A DNA stretch of 64,000 nt from Lactifluus volemus (GCA_022376515.1 WTXI01000039.1:62001-126000), one strand, 5' to 3'; shown: positions 36,818 to 49,233, numbered from the stretch's first letter. Program-made: numbers and translations. Notes: generated by a model not told the origin, from the sequence alone.

Positions 36818-37722
36818 ACAGACTGCGATCAACTGGCAGTTGAATTAACCTTGCAGTTGTTTTGCTATAACCGCCCACGATCATCAACAGATAACAGCGC
36901 GGCACTGGACTGGGTCAAGCTTTAATTTCCCCTTGTCCCCACGAGGCTTATCCGTAGCCTTTATGACAATCATGATCGCCATCATTTTTGGCACAGCGCA
37001 ATGCTACTGATGTCGCGGCTTTTAAGCATCTGTTTGCATCATTTATGACCCTTAGATGCACGAATCGACCACTTCTCCTCACAACCGCCATCGGCGTGCC
37101 ATGGTCCCTCTCCAAACTCCCAGTCACTGGAAGGGCCATTCACAAGGGTCACTTATAACCCATGATCCGAGTTTTATCCCAGAACGAGAGTTGTGTGTTC
37201 ATATAGTGCAATCGAAATGCGAGCATTTGTGGGCATTTCGTACATGAAGAAATAGGGATGACGTCTCGTTCGTCTGAAAAACTTTCCCTTCATTGGTATC
37301 GTCTCAAACGAGACGACTTGTAGTCCGAGCCGTTGCCAATAGAGAAAGAGTCGGTCGACGATCCTTGGTTCAGTTTGTTTCTCGTCAACTTATCTTTTAG
37401 GTCCCATGATCGCATGATAGGTGATAACGGTGTATCATCGTCTCCGGCCTTCTCAGTGAGCTTAGCTCTTCTCACTGGCAGTCCATTTCATGGCAGGAGA
37501 AAGAGTAGTAGAATTGGGTACTATATTACAATCCTTCCTTGACTAGGTGTCTATATAATTTGAAATTCTACTGTAGGGGCAAGTGTAGGAGGAAGAGAGA
37601 ACCAAGATAACGACCTGATCACCGGTAACCAAAGAAAAGAAAAAAAGAAACAAATTGTGATAATGATCGAGGTCGGCACGGTACTGGTCAACGCCATAAG
37701 TGATGATGATACTGTAGTGGTG

Positions 37723-39540
37723 TCACATATATTGAATTGACTTGCGACTGCGACTCGGAGGCGGCCCAATCGGCGCATTGTAGATTCGAATCACCCGTGG
37801 TACAGCCAAAGGCGGTCCATGCGGGACATTCGTCACGAACAGATCTATCGGCTCATTCGGGTCTACCTCACGGAACGTGTCCTCGCTCAGACCCATCGAA
37901 AGCCCATCAGGAAACCTGCATGAAACTTTTTTGGACTCGCTCGAGCTCGGGCGAGCTCGCCCGAGCTCGAGCGAGCCAAAAAGGGATAAAAGTTGCAAAA
38001 GCGCACAAGTAACCTAAAATTACCCCAAAATTTGCTCTCTGCGTATTTTTAAAAAATGTAAAAAAGTCAAAAAAGCAGTGATTTTACAGGCATTCCATAG
38101 CACAAATAAGGTGAGCTTTTTCACTTTTTCACTTTTCTGCTTGCAAAAGTGAAGAAGTGAAAAAGTTTTTGCACCATTTACTGATGCCGCGTGCGTTTGA
38201 ACGGCCGTGGTTCGCTTGGACCATCTTGGACCTGTTTCGCCGGTCCGCGCCACCAAACGTAGCACGGGCCTTTACGGAACGAGATGAACATGCGCATCGA
38301 GGGTACAGCGTCGAACATGGCGAGCGCATAACGCTCCGTCTTGTCAAACGAGTACATCTCTTCTTCAGTGCACGAGTCGATCGAGAATCCCGACGAGGAT
38401 GAGGTGTACCCGTCTTCGTCTCGCGCTACGGGGTAGTTGAGAGGCGCCCACACGAACACTTGCAGTTTCGTAAAGTGCTCCTTGATGACCCGTAATATCC
38501 GCTTGTTCTCCCCTGCAGACTGCAGCAAAATAGTCATCCGTGCTCACGTAAGCGAGCCGATCAAACACTTATGCGCTGATGATACGTACATAGTCGATAT
38601 TTTCGTAAATGGCGAGGCAAGTCAAGTTTGGTGCTTTATCAGCGAACGCCCGGAGAATACGTGATGTCGACAGATACTCGGTCAAAGTTTGCCGCGTGAG
38701 CGTCAAGCACTTGAGATTCCGACTGACGTCGCGTAGATATTGCGCCGCTCTGAGCTCCTCCTGAGCGCCACTAAATCGCATATCGTACCGGAGCACCACT
38801 GGCTGTGGCTTCTCCCGCTCCTCATAACACGCGAGGATGTACGGCGAGATGCGCAAGTACGAGCAGCCCATCAGTGTCGCGTCCGAGGTGCCGGGGCGCA
38901 CTGGATCGTCACCCGGGTAGCCACCGTGTTCGAACGAGGCAAGTTGAGGCTGCGTAGCGAGCCATAGTGAGAGTGGTTCAGCCCACGTGAAGATGCATGC
39001 GAGACGCTCCAGCTTGAACGGACAGTATCCGAACGTCGTCGTAGTGCACCGGCCATGGGCGCTCGCCCGGGCTGGCGGATGTGTATGGATTGAGAGATTG
39101 AAAGATCGGTGAGGTTGACGAGTAGCTTCATCATTTGCGCAACGGTATCCGTGTCCCCCGGTTCGGGTTCTCTGTGCACGGCTCCGGTAAATGCCAGACG
39201 TTGGACACGACGAGCCAAATCCGGTCGGGCGATCATGGTGCGACAAAAGTGGAGAAGTCTCTTTTCGGGAACGGCAATATACCTGTAGAAATGTGCTTCC
39301 ACATCGTCTCTGAACGAATGGGCCCGGAGACGAGACAGAGACGGTAGTTGAAATCGGAAGGACGGATGAATTGTAGTATTGGCCGAAAGAGTTCTGGGGG
39401 AAGGAAGGACCTGAAAGTGAATGAGGCGGCGAGTGCTTGGAATGTGGCACAATCAAACACTGAACGAAAAATAAGAAAGAGTGGTTGGATGTTCGGATTT
39501 GCGGCTCACTTAGATTGTCCCAAAGTCGATTCATGCCAAG
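37723..39540 (-). pseudogene. F-box protein pseudogene (block C), MITE-interrupted and frameshifted
   Basis: Copy of the F-box gene with its F-box motif still visible (SFLPPELFRPILQFIRPSDF at about 39.4 kb). It is broken by a 5-bp net insertion near 39322 (CCGGGCCC replacing a shorter tract just after CLVS), further shifts around 39030-39065 where ILQDCPFKLERL should lie, and a 282-bp element in the C-terminal exon (37905-38186). The intron and the SFDKTERYALAMFDAVPSM exon are otherwise preserved. Its 5' side runs into truncated PIG-T sequence. Confidence 0.8.
37905..38186. mobile_element. 282-bp MITE-like element with CATCAG termini
   Basis: Inserted in the F-box C-terminal exon of block C only: GAAAGCCGCGTGCG in block B is split here, with CC duplicated at 37903-37904 and 38187-38188. 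The ends are CATCAG and CTGATG; similarity extends inwards (CATCAGgAAA..TGCA versus CATCAGtAAA..TGCA reading from each end). Inside are a 40-bp perfect palindrome (37936-37975) built from CTCGAGCTCG-type motifs and a hairpin with 21-bp arms, one mismatch and an 8-nt loop (38116-38165). Non-coding and AT-rich apart from the palindrome. Consistent with a non-autonomous DNA transposon. Confidence 0.8.
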
Positions 39541-39641
39541 CTCGGAGAGGGAACGAAGAAAAGAAGGGGTGGCGGCGCGGCGTACTGGGGAGTAGAATAC
39601 AATAAGGACATCTTGGACATCAGAGGGGAATGTCACATCAT

Positions 39642-41235
39642 CAATATCGTCCCACCCACGCTGTGCGTCTGGCGGATGCTCTTTATACCGCAAGAACGCT
39701 TTGCGCACCCGAAGAGAGAGGTGAAGGCTCTCGTGAGGTGGCAACTCGATAGTGGCCTGTAACATGGCTGGTGTAGCATGTGGTTGTGACGGCGTATAAG
39801 TCATGTTCGTATATAAATGATCTGCAATAAATATCAGCAGACGCCCACGAAGAGCGCACCCTGCTTCACTTACCGCACTTTCTCCCATCACCACACGACA
39901 CACTTAACGTGTGAAGGAAGAACTCGACGTGCCACGGCATGGTCTCTAAATAATGAGTTCGGATAACCGTTGGTTGGTTGTTCCGAATCACGATTGAGAG
40001 TTCTCCATGCGTCTGGCTGGACCCTTTAAGCGTTCGTCGTACCGATAGCTCTGAGAGCGGTGACATATCCAGAGCTGAATTGCAAGTCAGTAATTGCAAT
40101 TTGGAAAAGGAGAATACACGTACGATAAGAGAACGTTTGTTCCTCTGGCCACCGCGTGGCGAGGTCAAGCTCAGAGGTGCCTTAGTGGCGCTTACGAGCC
40201 AGCCTCTTGATCAATCAAAGATCAGACCCTCACCATTGTCATAAACCGCTGTCGTAGCGTCGGCGATCATTTCTGGTTCAGGGATCAACGTATGATTCCG
40301 ACCCTCTAACGCAGATGACAGCAAGACTCGAACTACGCTCGACGTGGCGATATTACACGCGAGCGGAATGGACCGATCGAATAACGAGCGTAGACTCCAG
40401 TCCGTGGGTCCTTGCCGGGTCATGCCTGAAAACGATAGCACGTGGTGAGGACACATTGGCGCTCTGCCGACGTACGCACCGGGTCGAGCACTGGCTGTAC
40501 CAGCTCGATACCAACGCCCGCATGCCGGCGCACGTGAACGACTAGGTCATGCCAATCGGCATCGAAGATCTTGTGGGGTTTCAGGAGGGCAGCAACGCCC
40601 GCGCGCGAAGGACAGGGAAGGAGGTTCAAGAATGCGATCAAGTTCTCGCTTGAGACTCGCTCGGCTGAGAGCGTGGCGTGGCGTAGGGTGCGGAGGTGTA
40701 GAGTGGGTAGTCGCGTGTTGGGGAGGTAGTGTAAAGGGTGTCCATCCTGCCGAGTGACGCGCAGAATAGGCCGGACAGCGAGCTTTGCAGGGATTTCCAT
40801 CGCTCGTCGATACTGCCGGGGTCCCACATCATTGAGTTTAGACGACGATGGGAAACGAGAAACGTTACCTTGCTTGCGCACCGTCGCCCATCCACGCCCA
40901 GAGCTCCGCCCCTGACTCAACTCCAGGTTCGCCCGGGTGTCCCAAACGACCATAATCCCATTTTCCAGAGTATATGGTTAGATGAAACTCTGGGATCGCG
41001 TGTTCGCGCAGAATCTGGCCGAGTATCAGGGGAAAGATAGTGTAGTGCTGAGCTACCGGGGAAAGAGTGAGATGGCACAAAGGCCGAGCCTTGCGGTGAA
41101 GACGTACATGTATCGTCTGTGCCCGAACTACTCGGGGCTCTTGGTACGGCCCCACGAAGGAGCGTGGAAAACGAGAAGTGGGCCGCGAGCTTTCCGTCAA
41201 TAAGAGGGAGTAGTGTGAGCCTTTCTCGATACTCC
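39642..41235 (-). pseudogene. PIG-T/Gpi16 relic (block C), both ends lost
   Basis: Near-identical to the block B relic in the shared part (HYTIFPLILGQILREH, GVESGAELWAWMGD, RSLFDRSIPLACNIATSSVV, LPPHESLHLSLRVRKAF). The 3' end is deleted: after PPDAQRGWD the sequence jumps at about 39650 into F-box 5' sequence, so the TPDFSMPY helix is missing. The 5' end is fused to an F-box fragment at about 41231-41240. Frameshifts separate the CASLGRM and LRHATLSAERV segments. Not functional. Confidence 0.8.
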
Positions 41236-41960
41236 TTCGTCTCGCGGTACGGGGTAGTTGAGATGCGCCCACACTAACACCTGCAGTTTTCCTAAAGTTC
41301 TCCTTAATGACGTGTAAAATCCGCTTGTTCTCCCCTGCAGACTACGTCAATAGCCATCCGTGGCACACGAATGAATTTGTCGTGCTGATACGTACATAAC
41401 CGATAATTTCGTAGATGGCGAGGCAAGTCAAGTTTGGCGTTTTATCACGAACGCCCGGAGGATACGCGATGTCGACAGATACTCGGTCAAAGTTTGACCC
41501 GTGAGCATCAAGCACTTGAGGTTCCGACTGACGTCCCGTAGAGGTTGCGCCGCTCTGAGCTCCTCTTGAGCGTCACTAAACCGCATATCGTACTGGAGCA
41601 CCACTGGCTGTGGTATCTCCCGCCTTCATAACACACGAGGATGCGCAAGTACGAGCAGCCCATCAGTGTCGCGTCCGAGGTGCCAAGGCGCACTGGGTCG
41701 TCACCGGGCTAGCTGCCGTATTCGAACGAGGCGAGTTGAGGCTGCGTAGCAAGCCATCGAGAGAGCGATTCTGCCCACGGAAAGACGCATACAAGACGTT
41801 CCATCTTGAACGGACTGTCGTGGAAGTCGTCATAGTCTGGCCATGTGCGCTCGCCCGGGCTGTCGGTTGTGTATGGAGTGAGAAAAATGGAGGCCCAGAA
41901 CCGGGTCTCACCAGGGTTAGGGTTAATGAGCGGCTTATCTGTCGTGTCGAGGCAACCACA
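41236..41960 (-). pseudogene. Truncated F-box fragment fused to the PIG-T relic (block C)
   Basis: Counterpart of the fragment at 28.2-29.0 kb, with the same junction to PIG-T exon 1 and the same 5' break at CTAACCCTAACCC (minus strand, about 41921). Readable pieces include TSDATLMGCSYLRI, MERLVCVFPWAESLSRWL and SPGERTWPDYDD. The F-box motif is absent. Confidence 0.7.
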
Positions 41961-43600
41961 TGCAAGTCCAGACTCATTCCTCTGGAAATTGTTGTAGCCG
42001 TTCGTTGCCTCCCCCGCCAGTACTGTTTTGTAGTTGCCGCCCGGGACTGGGACAACGGCCGGGCCCACTCACCCATACCACTGCACCGTTACCATGATCA
42101 TCATGGCACAATCCACAATTTAATCCCCATGATTAGCGGCCTTTATCCTATGTTCGCATCAGAATGACTCCACAAAGCACGAGCCAACGACCATGAAGCT
42201 CCGGCTCCTCACACAGGACGAACATGCCCTCACCGAAGACTACTCAATGCGTCATCAACATATCAGCCACGAGCTCTCGACTCATACAACAGCTATCTTC
42301 CTGCGGGGCAACAATTTCCTCCGGAAACCCGGCCCCATCTCGCTGTTATGACGTCCGTCCCGCCAGTTCATCAGATCGGTCGCGGCTCCCATTCCACCAT
42401 TCGAGAATTTGCCATACCTGGAGCCAACCTCTGTTTCGCTTGAGGGATATCGATCCACCGCTTCAAGTAGGGCCTGCCCACTAGTGCGAGCCAGGGGATG
42501 TCCTTTGCCAGAGCATGTGCATAATCCATGATTCAGGTTTACCTTAGAATGACAGTGCGTGTGTATTTTGCATCCAATTGCGAGCGCTATGACATATTTA
42601 TGACTTTGAGGATAGAAGTAACGCAGGAAGGAATAGACGGATAACAGCGATGACCAAGACTCTCGCTCATTGATCCCGAATCCTCTGCCCCGAAGGAGCC
42701 TCGGGCCTCCTAATCTCTAGGCACGGCGCTCACAGACAAAAACAGAACACAGGTTTCGGTTCGCTCGATGATAGAGGCCATCGTCTGTATGACTACCTTT
42801 GGATCAACTAGTACTGTCCCAAAGAGGCGACAATTCATGAGCCGTCTGTGGATAAGCAGGTCTTGATCGTGTGATCCTTCGTTCTTCCTTTTATCATCGC
42901 TTTTTTTTTCTTACCTTTTTAGGCTCCGAGTGCAAGGGACTGGCGATGGACGGAACGATCCCGTGAGAGAAGTAGCTGGGCACACCTCCGGCTTTATCGA
43001 TAAGCTTTAGTTCTTCCGGATGCCTACAACGCTGCACACCCATTGGCATAGGTAGTCTGTTATTCTGTAATCGAACGGTGAAAACCCTACTGTGTGAACC
43101 CAAACTGTCTCGAGCCACGGGGTAGTACGGTAGGGGAGCAGCGCCTAGATGAGCGCCTAGAGCTTTGTCAGATGCTCCTCGCAGTATGTGCTTGTTCTCC
43201 CCTGCGGAGTGGAGGGAGACCTCGATATCTCCAGGTACCGTCATCGATCAAGGTTTGACGCATGAACGCATGAGGATCAAGTGCCCAGGCTTGTTTCCGG
43301 CTGATGCCTCCCAGTGCGCGGCTCTGACTCTGAACACTTCCTGCGTAGTGGTGTTATTAATAAATCGCGTGCGTCTGAATCATGCAGATAAATCTGAGAG
43401 TGGCAACATGTCTAGAACTAAACGATAAGCTGGTATCCGAGGCTGCCCCATAGCACTATATCGATGCTGTGCCACTGGCAATGCTCTGGGACCTAGTACA
43501 CATATTTTGCACGCTTCTGGACAGATGTACATCACGCACGAAGTACAAACCAGATTACCCCGACAACTTGAAACCATGAAGCTGAAAGTGCCAAGACTCG
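41961..43600. other. Spacer of block C with second F-box relic
   Basis: No intact gene. Contains the KLRLLTQDEHALTEDY...LRGNNFLRKP plus-strand remnant (42165-42350) and a short degraded F-box relic at about 43050-43340 that is more deleted than its block B counterpart. The remainder is A/T-rich spacer shared with blocks A and B. Confidence 0.45.
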
Positions 43601-43803
43601 GAGCTCATCCCAGCTACCGTGACAAACCATGGCTATTCCTCCGCGTTTGTCCTGATCATTCACCTTATTAATAAAGATACACACTGTGTTATACTTGGCT
43701 CGGATGATTCATCATCCAGTCACACCCAGCTCCGGCTGGTAGGAGAAGCAATAGACCAGTCAAGGACAGGGATTTTGAAACAAGAAGAAAAATCCAATGG
43801 ACC

Positions 43804-46800
43804 CTATTTATCTACATTCTGTACATATACTGTAGCCCAATTCGATCCATGCACAAAATTTGTCAGGTCCAGCCAAGTCTCATGCCTACCCGCAATCCAG
43901 ACGGTGTTAGATCTATGGAAATACGGTCGGTGAACCTGGGGAACCCATAAAACAAGCTCTCCCTCTTCCCCACACATCCAACCATCGCTATTCATCACGA
44001 ACTCGTTCATAAATCGATCGCTCTTGATATCATCTGGTCTGACCTTCTCCAAACAAATGGCGTGACCTTGCGAGGTCGAGGTGATACGCTGCCCGGATGA
44101 AGCAGAGTTGACCCCTGCCAGGACGGCTCCTGTTCGAGCGTCCCACATGCGAATCGTGTGATCTCCGGAACCTGACGCAATATGCTGCCCATCCGGTGAA
44201 AGCTTAACAGAAAAGACATAATCAGTGTGTCCAATAAATGGACCCACTACAATCTCTCCTGTCGCGGCATCCCAGACGCAAATCGTGCGATCGAGAGAAG
44301 CTGATGCTATGCGCCGTCCATCCGACGAGAAAGCAACAGAACTGACCCAATTGGTGTGCCCTGTAAACGGCCCCGCTATGATCTCCCCTGTTGCTGCATC
44401 CCATATACGAATCTTGTGATCGAAACAGCCCGAGGCAATGCGCTGACCTTCCGGCGAAAAAGCAATGGAATACACTGCATTGGGGTGGGTAAACGGGCCT
44501 GCTATGACCTCTCCTGTTGTGGCATCCCACACAAGAATCGTGAAATCCATTGAGGCCGAAGCAATGCGCCGCCCTTCCGGTGAGAAAGCAGCACAAAAAA
44601 CTAACTCGGTGTGTCCAGTGAGCGGGCCTAGTGTAATCTCTCCTGATGTGGCATCCCAGATGCGAATCGTGCTATCCATCGAGGCCGAAGCGATAAACTT
44701 CCCGTCTGGCGAGAATTCGACGGAAAGGACCTCGTCAGTGTGTCCGGTAAATGGGCCCGATACAACTGCTCCCGTCGTAGCATCCCACGTGCGAACCGTG
44801 TGATCTTGCGATCCTGAGGCAAGGAGCTGTCCATCTGGTGAAAATGCGACAGAGTTGACTTGACTGGCATGTCCAGTCATTGGTCCTGTTACGACCTCCC
44901 CTGTTGTGGCATCCCAAATGCAAACACTATGATCTAACGAGGCAGAGGCGATGCACCGGCCGTCTTGTGAGAATGCAACACACACGATTCCAGAAGTATG
45001 TCCAGTAAATGGGCCCGACACCCCTCCTGCTGCGGCACTCCAAGTGCGTATTGTCCGATCGTCCGAGGCCGACGCAATGCGCTGCCCGTCTGGTGAGAAT
45101 GCAACAGAATGAACGGAAGAGGTATGGTCGGTAAAAGGGCCTGCTACAGTGTCTCCTGTTCTCGCATCCCACACGCGAATTGTGAGGTCGTCCGAGGCTG
45201 AGGCAATGCACAACCCGTCTGGCGAGAATGCAACAGAATAGATTATATCTGTGTGTCCAAAGAAGGGGCCGGCTACAACTTCTCCTGTTGCGGCGTTCCA
45301 CACGCGAATTGTGCGATCCTCCGAGGCTGAGGCTATGCGCTGCCCATCGGGCGAGAATGAAATAGATCTGACTTTATCCGTGTGTCCAGTGAATGGGCCA
45401 GCTGCAACCTGTCGTGTTGCAACGTCCCACACACGAATTGTGCAATCTCCAGAGGCTGAAGCAATGCGCTTACTGTCTGGTGAGAATGCAACAGAATAGA
45501 TCAAAGAGGCGTGTCCGGTAAGCGAGGCCATTGTCTCTCCTGTTGACGCATCCCACACCAGAATCCTGCGATCTTCCGAGGCGGAGGCAATGATCTGCCC
45601 GTTTGGCGAAAATTGAACAGAAGGGACCCGACCGGTGTGGCCCATAAATGGTCCCGCTACGACTTCTCCACTTGCAGCATCCCACACCCGAATAGTGCGA
45701 TCATTCGAGGATGAAGCAATCCGCTTCCCGTCCGGGGAAAATGAAACACAGTTGACCTCTCCAGTATGTCCAGTAAACGGACCCGCTACCATCTCTCCTG
45801 TTGTAGTATCCCACACCCGAATTGTGCGATCTTCCGAAGCCGACGCTATGCGCAACCCATCTGGCGCGAATGCAACAGACTGGACAGCTTCCTCGTGTGC
45901 CTGAATCACCATTTCCGACGCCGGCCAATGAGATAGCTGACCGCGTTCAAAGCACAATGTGTGAGGAAATAGGTGAGCATATTGCTCGTGGATGTGGGAA
46001 GAGGTCGGTGCGAAGGGAAGGGCAGAGATATAGATGTGTGGAGCGCTTCTTGCTATGGCCATCCCGAAATACCGCACAAAAGAGTATGAATCATTCGCCA
46101 ACGCAAATAAATTCTCCACGTCCGTTGGAGAAGACTGCTGCGACTTCATCCAATGGTCACTACATATCAAATTGAAGAACACGATATACATACCTTCTGC
46201 TGGTCGGATCGCAACCATGTCCTCAAAGATGATAATGCTGGTGAAGCAAGGCCCACAACGTTCTTGATGCTGAGAACCTCCAGCCAAAATAGAAATTTGG
46301 CTTCGAACAGGGATCGAAGTTTCGTGAAGAGATCGTGCTCAAACGCAAGATGCTCCAGATGGTCGTCCCAGAAAACGCACGCATACGATAAAGCAGGGGA
46401 AACATGTTTGGAAATTCGAGGTTCAAGGTCAGGCACATCGCTGTTCGCAAGATATGACGACTCCAGTTTGCAGATGTTGAACTCCAGCTTCTCGAGCATC
46501 ATCCCGAGGCACGAATGGGCTAACTCTCGATGGGATTCCTCAAGGTCCACACAAAATACACCACTCCTCTTGTTGGTCAAAAAGTCGCGGAATGAGGTAT
46601 GGAGAGGGATAATGGGACGAGTTTGATCACTTGAAGTCACGTTACTCAGCAGCGAGCCGAGGTGACGAAGCATTTCAAGGACAGGATCTGAATCTTCGGG
46701 ATCATCAATGGGGGCATGCCTTCGGAGGGAAATCAAGGATTCGATGGACAGGGGTTCAATTGCAGAAAAAAGTTGTCCCATCACGGACCGGAATAGTATT

Positions 46801-49233
46801 CGTGCCTCATGCGGCTTGAAATATGCTTCCAGAAGTTCTTCGTATAGCTTGTCCAGCGGATCTTGTGTACTACGATCTCGAGAGTGTCCCAACAGGCGCT
46901 GTACGCACTTTCTCTTGCTGAAGCCAAAGCTAGCAGGAGGCGTGTTTATGAATCCGCAAGCAACAGCCGCCCATTGAAATAATCCCTCTGCCGCATTTGC
47001 TAGTTTGACACCATACTCTTTGAATACGTCTGGAGGTAGCTTCTTCTGAAGATAGATCCCAATATCTTGCTCCGTCTTGGCAGCCAGTTTCGCATCATCC
47101 ATGTAGAGCATGTCAACAGATGACGCTTCGGCGAATGCCGGTTCGATGCCACCTTCAGACCTCGTGGTGACGAGTACCCGGAACTGTGATGGTAAATCGA
47201 CCAGGTGTTCCGCAAAGAACATGTGCAGACCGTCTTGACCGACTGTATCTCCACTCTCATCCAGTCCATCCATCACGATAAGAATTGGCCCGGGAAGTGG
47301 CAGATTCTTGAGCGGCTCGACGAGGAGGGATTCGAAAAGTGTATGATAGTCCCGGGTACCACGAAGAGATGAATTATTCTTGATGGCCCTCCCGAGAGCG
47401 ATTTTGAACGCAGGATGTCGATCAGAGAGATCACGAGCAAGTGTCGTGAATAGTTGGTATGCCTCGTCTTTCGATTGTTCCTTGCGCAGAAACGCAAAGT
47501 AAGAGCCGAGACACGTCTTGTCGAAGCGACGTGCCACCTCGTGTGCGATCGACGACTTTCCTGTACCTGCCTGGCCAAGAAGAACCAGACCACGTTTGGA
47601 TTTCGGATTCTCGACCCACTTCACAATATGATCCAAGAAATCTTCGCGTGTGCCTGGAAGGCAGCGCTTATCAGCACCAAATCGCCAGCCTCCCTTATAT
47701 GGTAGTTCTCTGATCTTTGCGTCCAGTTCTGTGAATGCCCTCTGTCAGATCCACAATCGAACAACTTCATGAGCATCTAAACTACCCACCAGCTTCTAGC
47801 ACAGTGATTTCGGTGGTGACAGCAGCACGGGCGAGGAAGCTCTCTCGAAGTCGGACGAGATTGGAGCGGTAATCTTCGATTTTTCCGTCAGCTTGTCCGA
47901 GAATATTCTTCAAAGCCCGCTTTCCTATGTCGTATGTTTAGTATGTTTATGAAGCCAATGAGAGGGATAAAAGACAACGAACCAGCTTGCACATCTTCCG
48001 CATACGATCTGATAAATTTAGCACATTCGGTGACACACTCAAGCATCTCCTCGAGAATTGCTGCCTGCCTAGACTCTGGTTTGATGTTCCTCAAAGCATC
48101 GGCCTCCTCGGCAAATTCGAACGCATCCCGTATCGCCTCGAGTAGAGTTTGGACGTTGCCGTCACGCTCAACCTGCTTCAGCAAGTTCTGACATTAAGAT
48201 GAGAGTAAACGTGTGAATACCCCGCATTTATCTCAGAAGACAAGGAGATGCACCTCAGGAATCTTTGAGAGCAGACTCCACGCTAGACTTGCATAGGGAT
48301 TCAGCTGAAAAATGAAAATTAGCTTGACGGATATGCAAAAACGATATTAGGCATACTGCTGCGATTGGACCGACGGCGTCCATCACCAATTTGATAACAC
48401 TAACAGCACGTTTCCATGTTTTTATCGTGCTGATAGATTCCTCAGCCCGACGGAGAGCGGAGCGCGATGTCTCCGCCTGGCTGTCCGGTGCTGAACGCAC
48501 GGGATCATCACTCTCAGTGGGAGGTTCGCCTTTCCGTGATATGGTGGTAGCAAATGCTGTGGACTGCATGGTTTCATTGTCGAACAGGACACTAAGACCC
48601 GGAGCCCCGCCTTGGTCCACAGACCTGTCTGGATCGGCCGTTGCTAGGTTCGGCGTCTCGACTACAGCATTCGAAGAGGAAGTGGCGTTTGGAGACACGG
48701 AGATCATCAAGAAGAGCGTTGTGTGTTCCGTTGGCTGTCCATCGCGTGTGTCATTAGTGTCGAAAACAACAACAAGTTCTATATGTAGGATGCTCAGCCA
48801 GATGCATGAGTAATAATGCAAAGAAACGGACGAACCGCCTTTGGGTTCACCGACAACTTCCTGCCTTCCAACAAGGATGTCTTTTCTCATGGTCATTTTC
48901 GCATACAGGGATACTATAATATGGGAGAGTGGCTGTATAGCGCTGCAGGAGGCTCAGTTACAAATAGGAATAAACGAAACGACACTTCTTACAATGCGAC
49001 GTTCTCGTTCCATTCAACTCGTTGTCCGACACTCCGCAGAGATCGTGTCTGCCACCTTTTCTCCCCATCAGTCACAGTAGCGTAAAACTGTATGTTTTTG
49101 CCAAGCAAGGTCTTGAGACGGGGAGTGTTGTGCACTCTGAGAACTAATAAAAGAAATAGACTTAGTACTTGTCGGAGAGGATAGCGTAAAGATACGAACC
49201 CGTCACCTGGAGTGGCAGCGAGTTCGGTTGCAT
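43804..49233 (-). CDS. NLR4: C2-NACHT-WD40 NLR-like protein, reading frame open
   Basis: Same nine-exon plan; start codon at 49231-49233, stop at 43804. The C2-like N-terminus is encoded at about 48.7-49.23 kb, helical exons at 47.8-48.4 kb, and NACHT plus downstream helices in one exon (about 46.19-47.73 kb). Walker A is GQAGTGKSS. Walker B reads LIVMDGLDE, with Gly in place of the Ala found in the other copies; the acidic residues are kept. The WD40 exon (43804 to about 46.14 kb) has 14 repeats, then the FVHGSNW module. I find no frameshift. Residue differences from the paralogues cluster in the WD repeats at the positions around S-x-D-x-T and after GHT. Likely a functional STAND receptor; ligand and partner are unknown. 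Confidence 0.9.

Larger units (their letters stand above)
30760..43600. repeat. Tandem array block C (NLR3, broken F-box, PIG-T relic, F-box fragment)
   Basis: Third block, about 12.8 kb, with the same gene order as block B. It differs from B by a 300-bp insertion 3' of NLR3, no ~450-bp insertion upstream of NLR3, a 282-bp MITE-like insertion in its F-box copy, and loss of the PIG-T 3' end. Edges are approximate. Confidence 0.75.
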
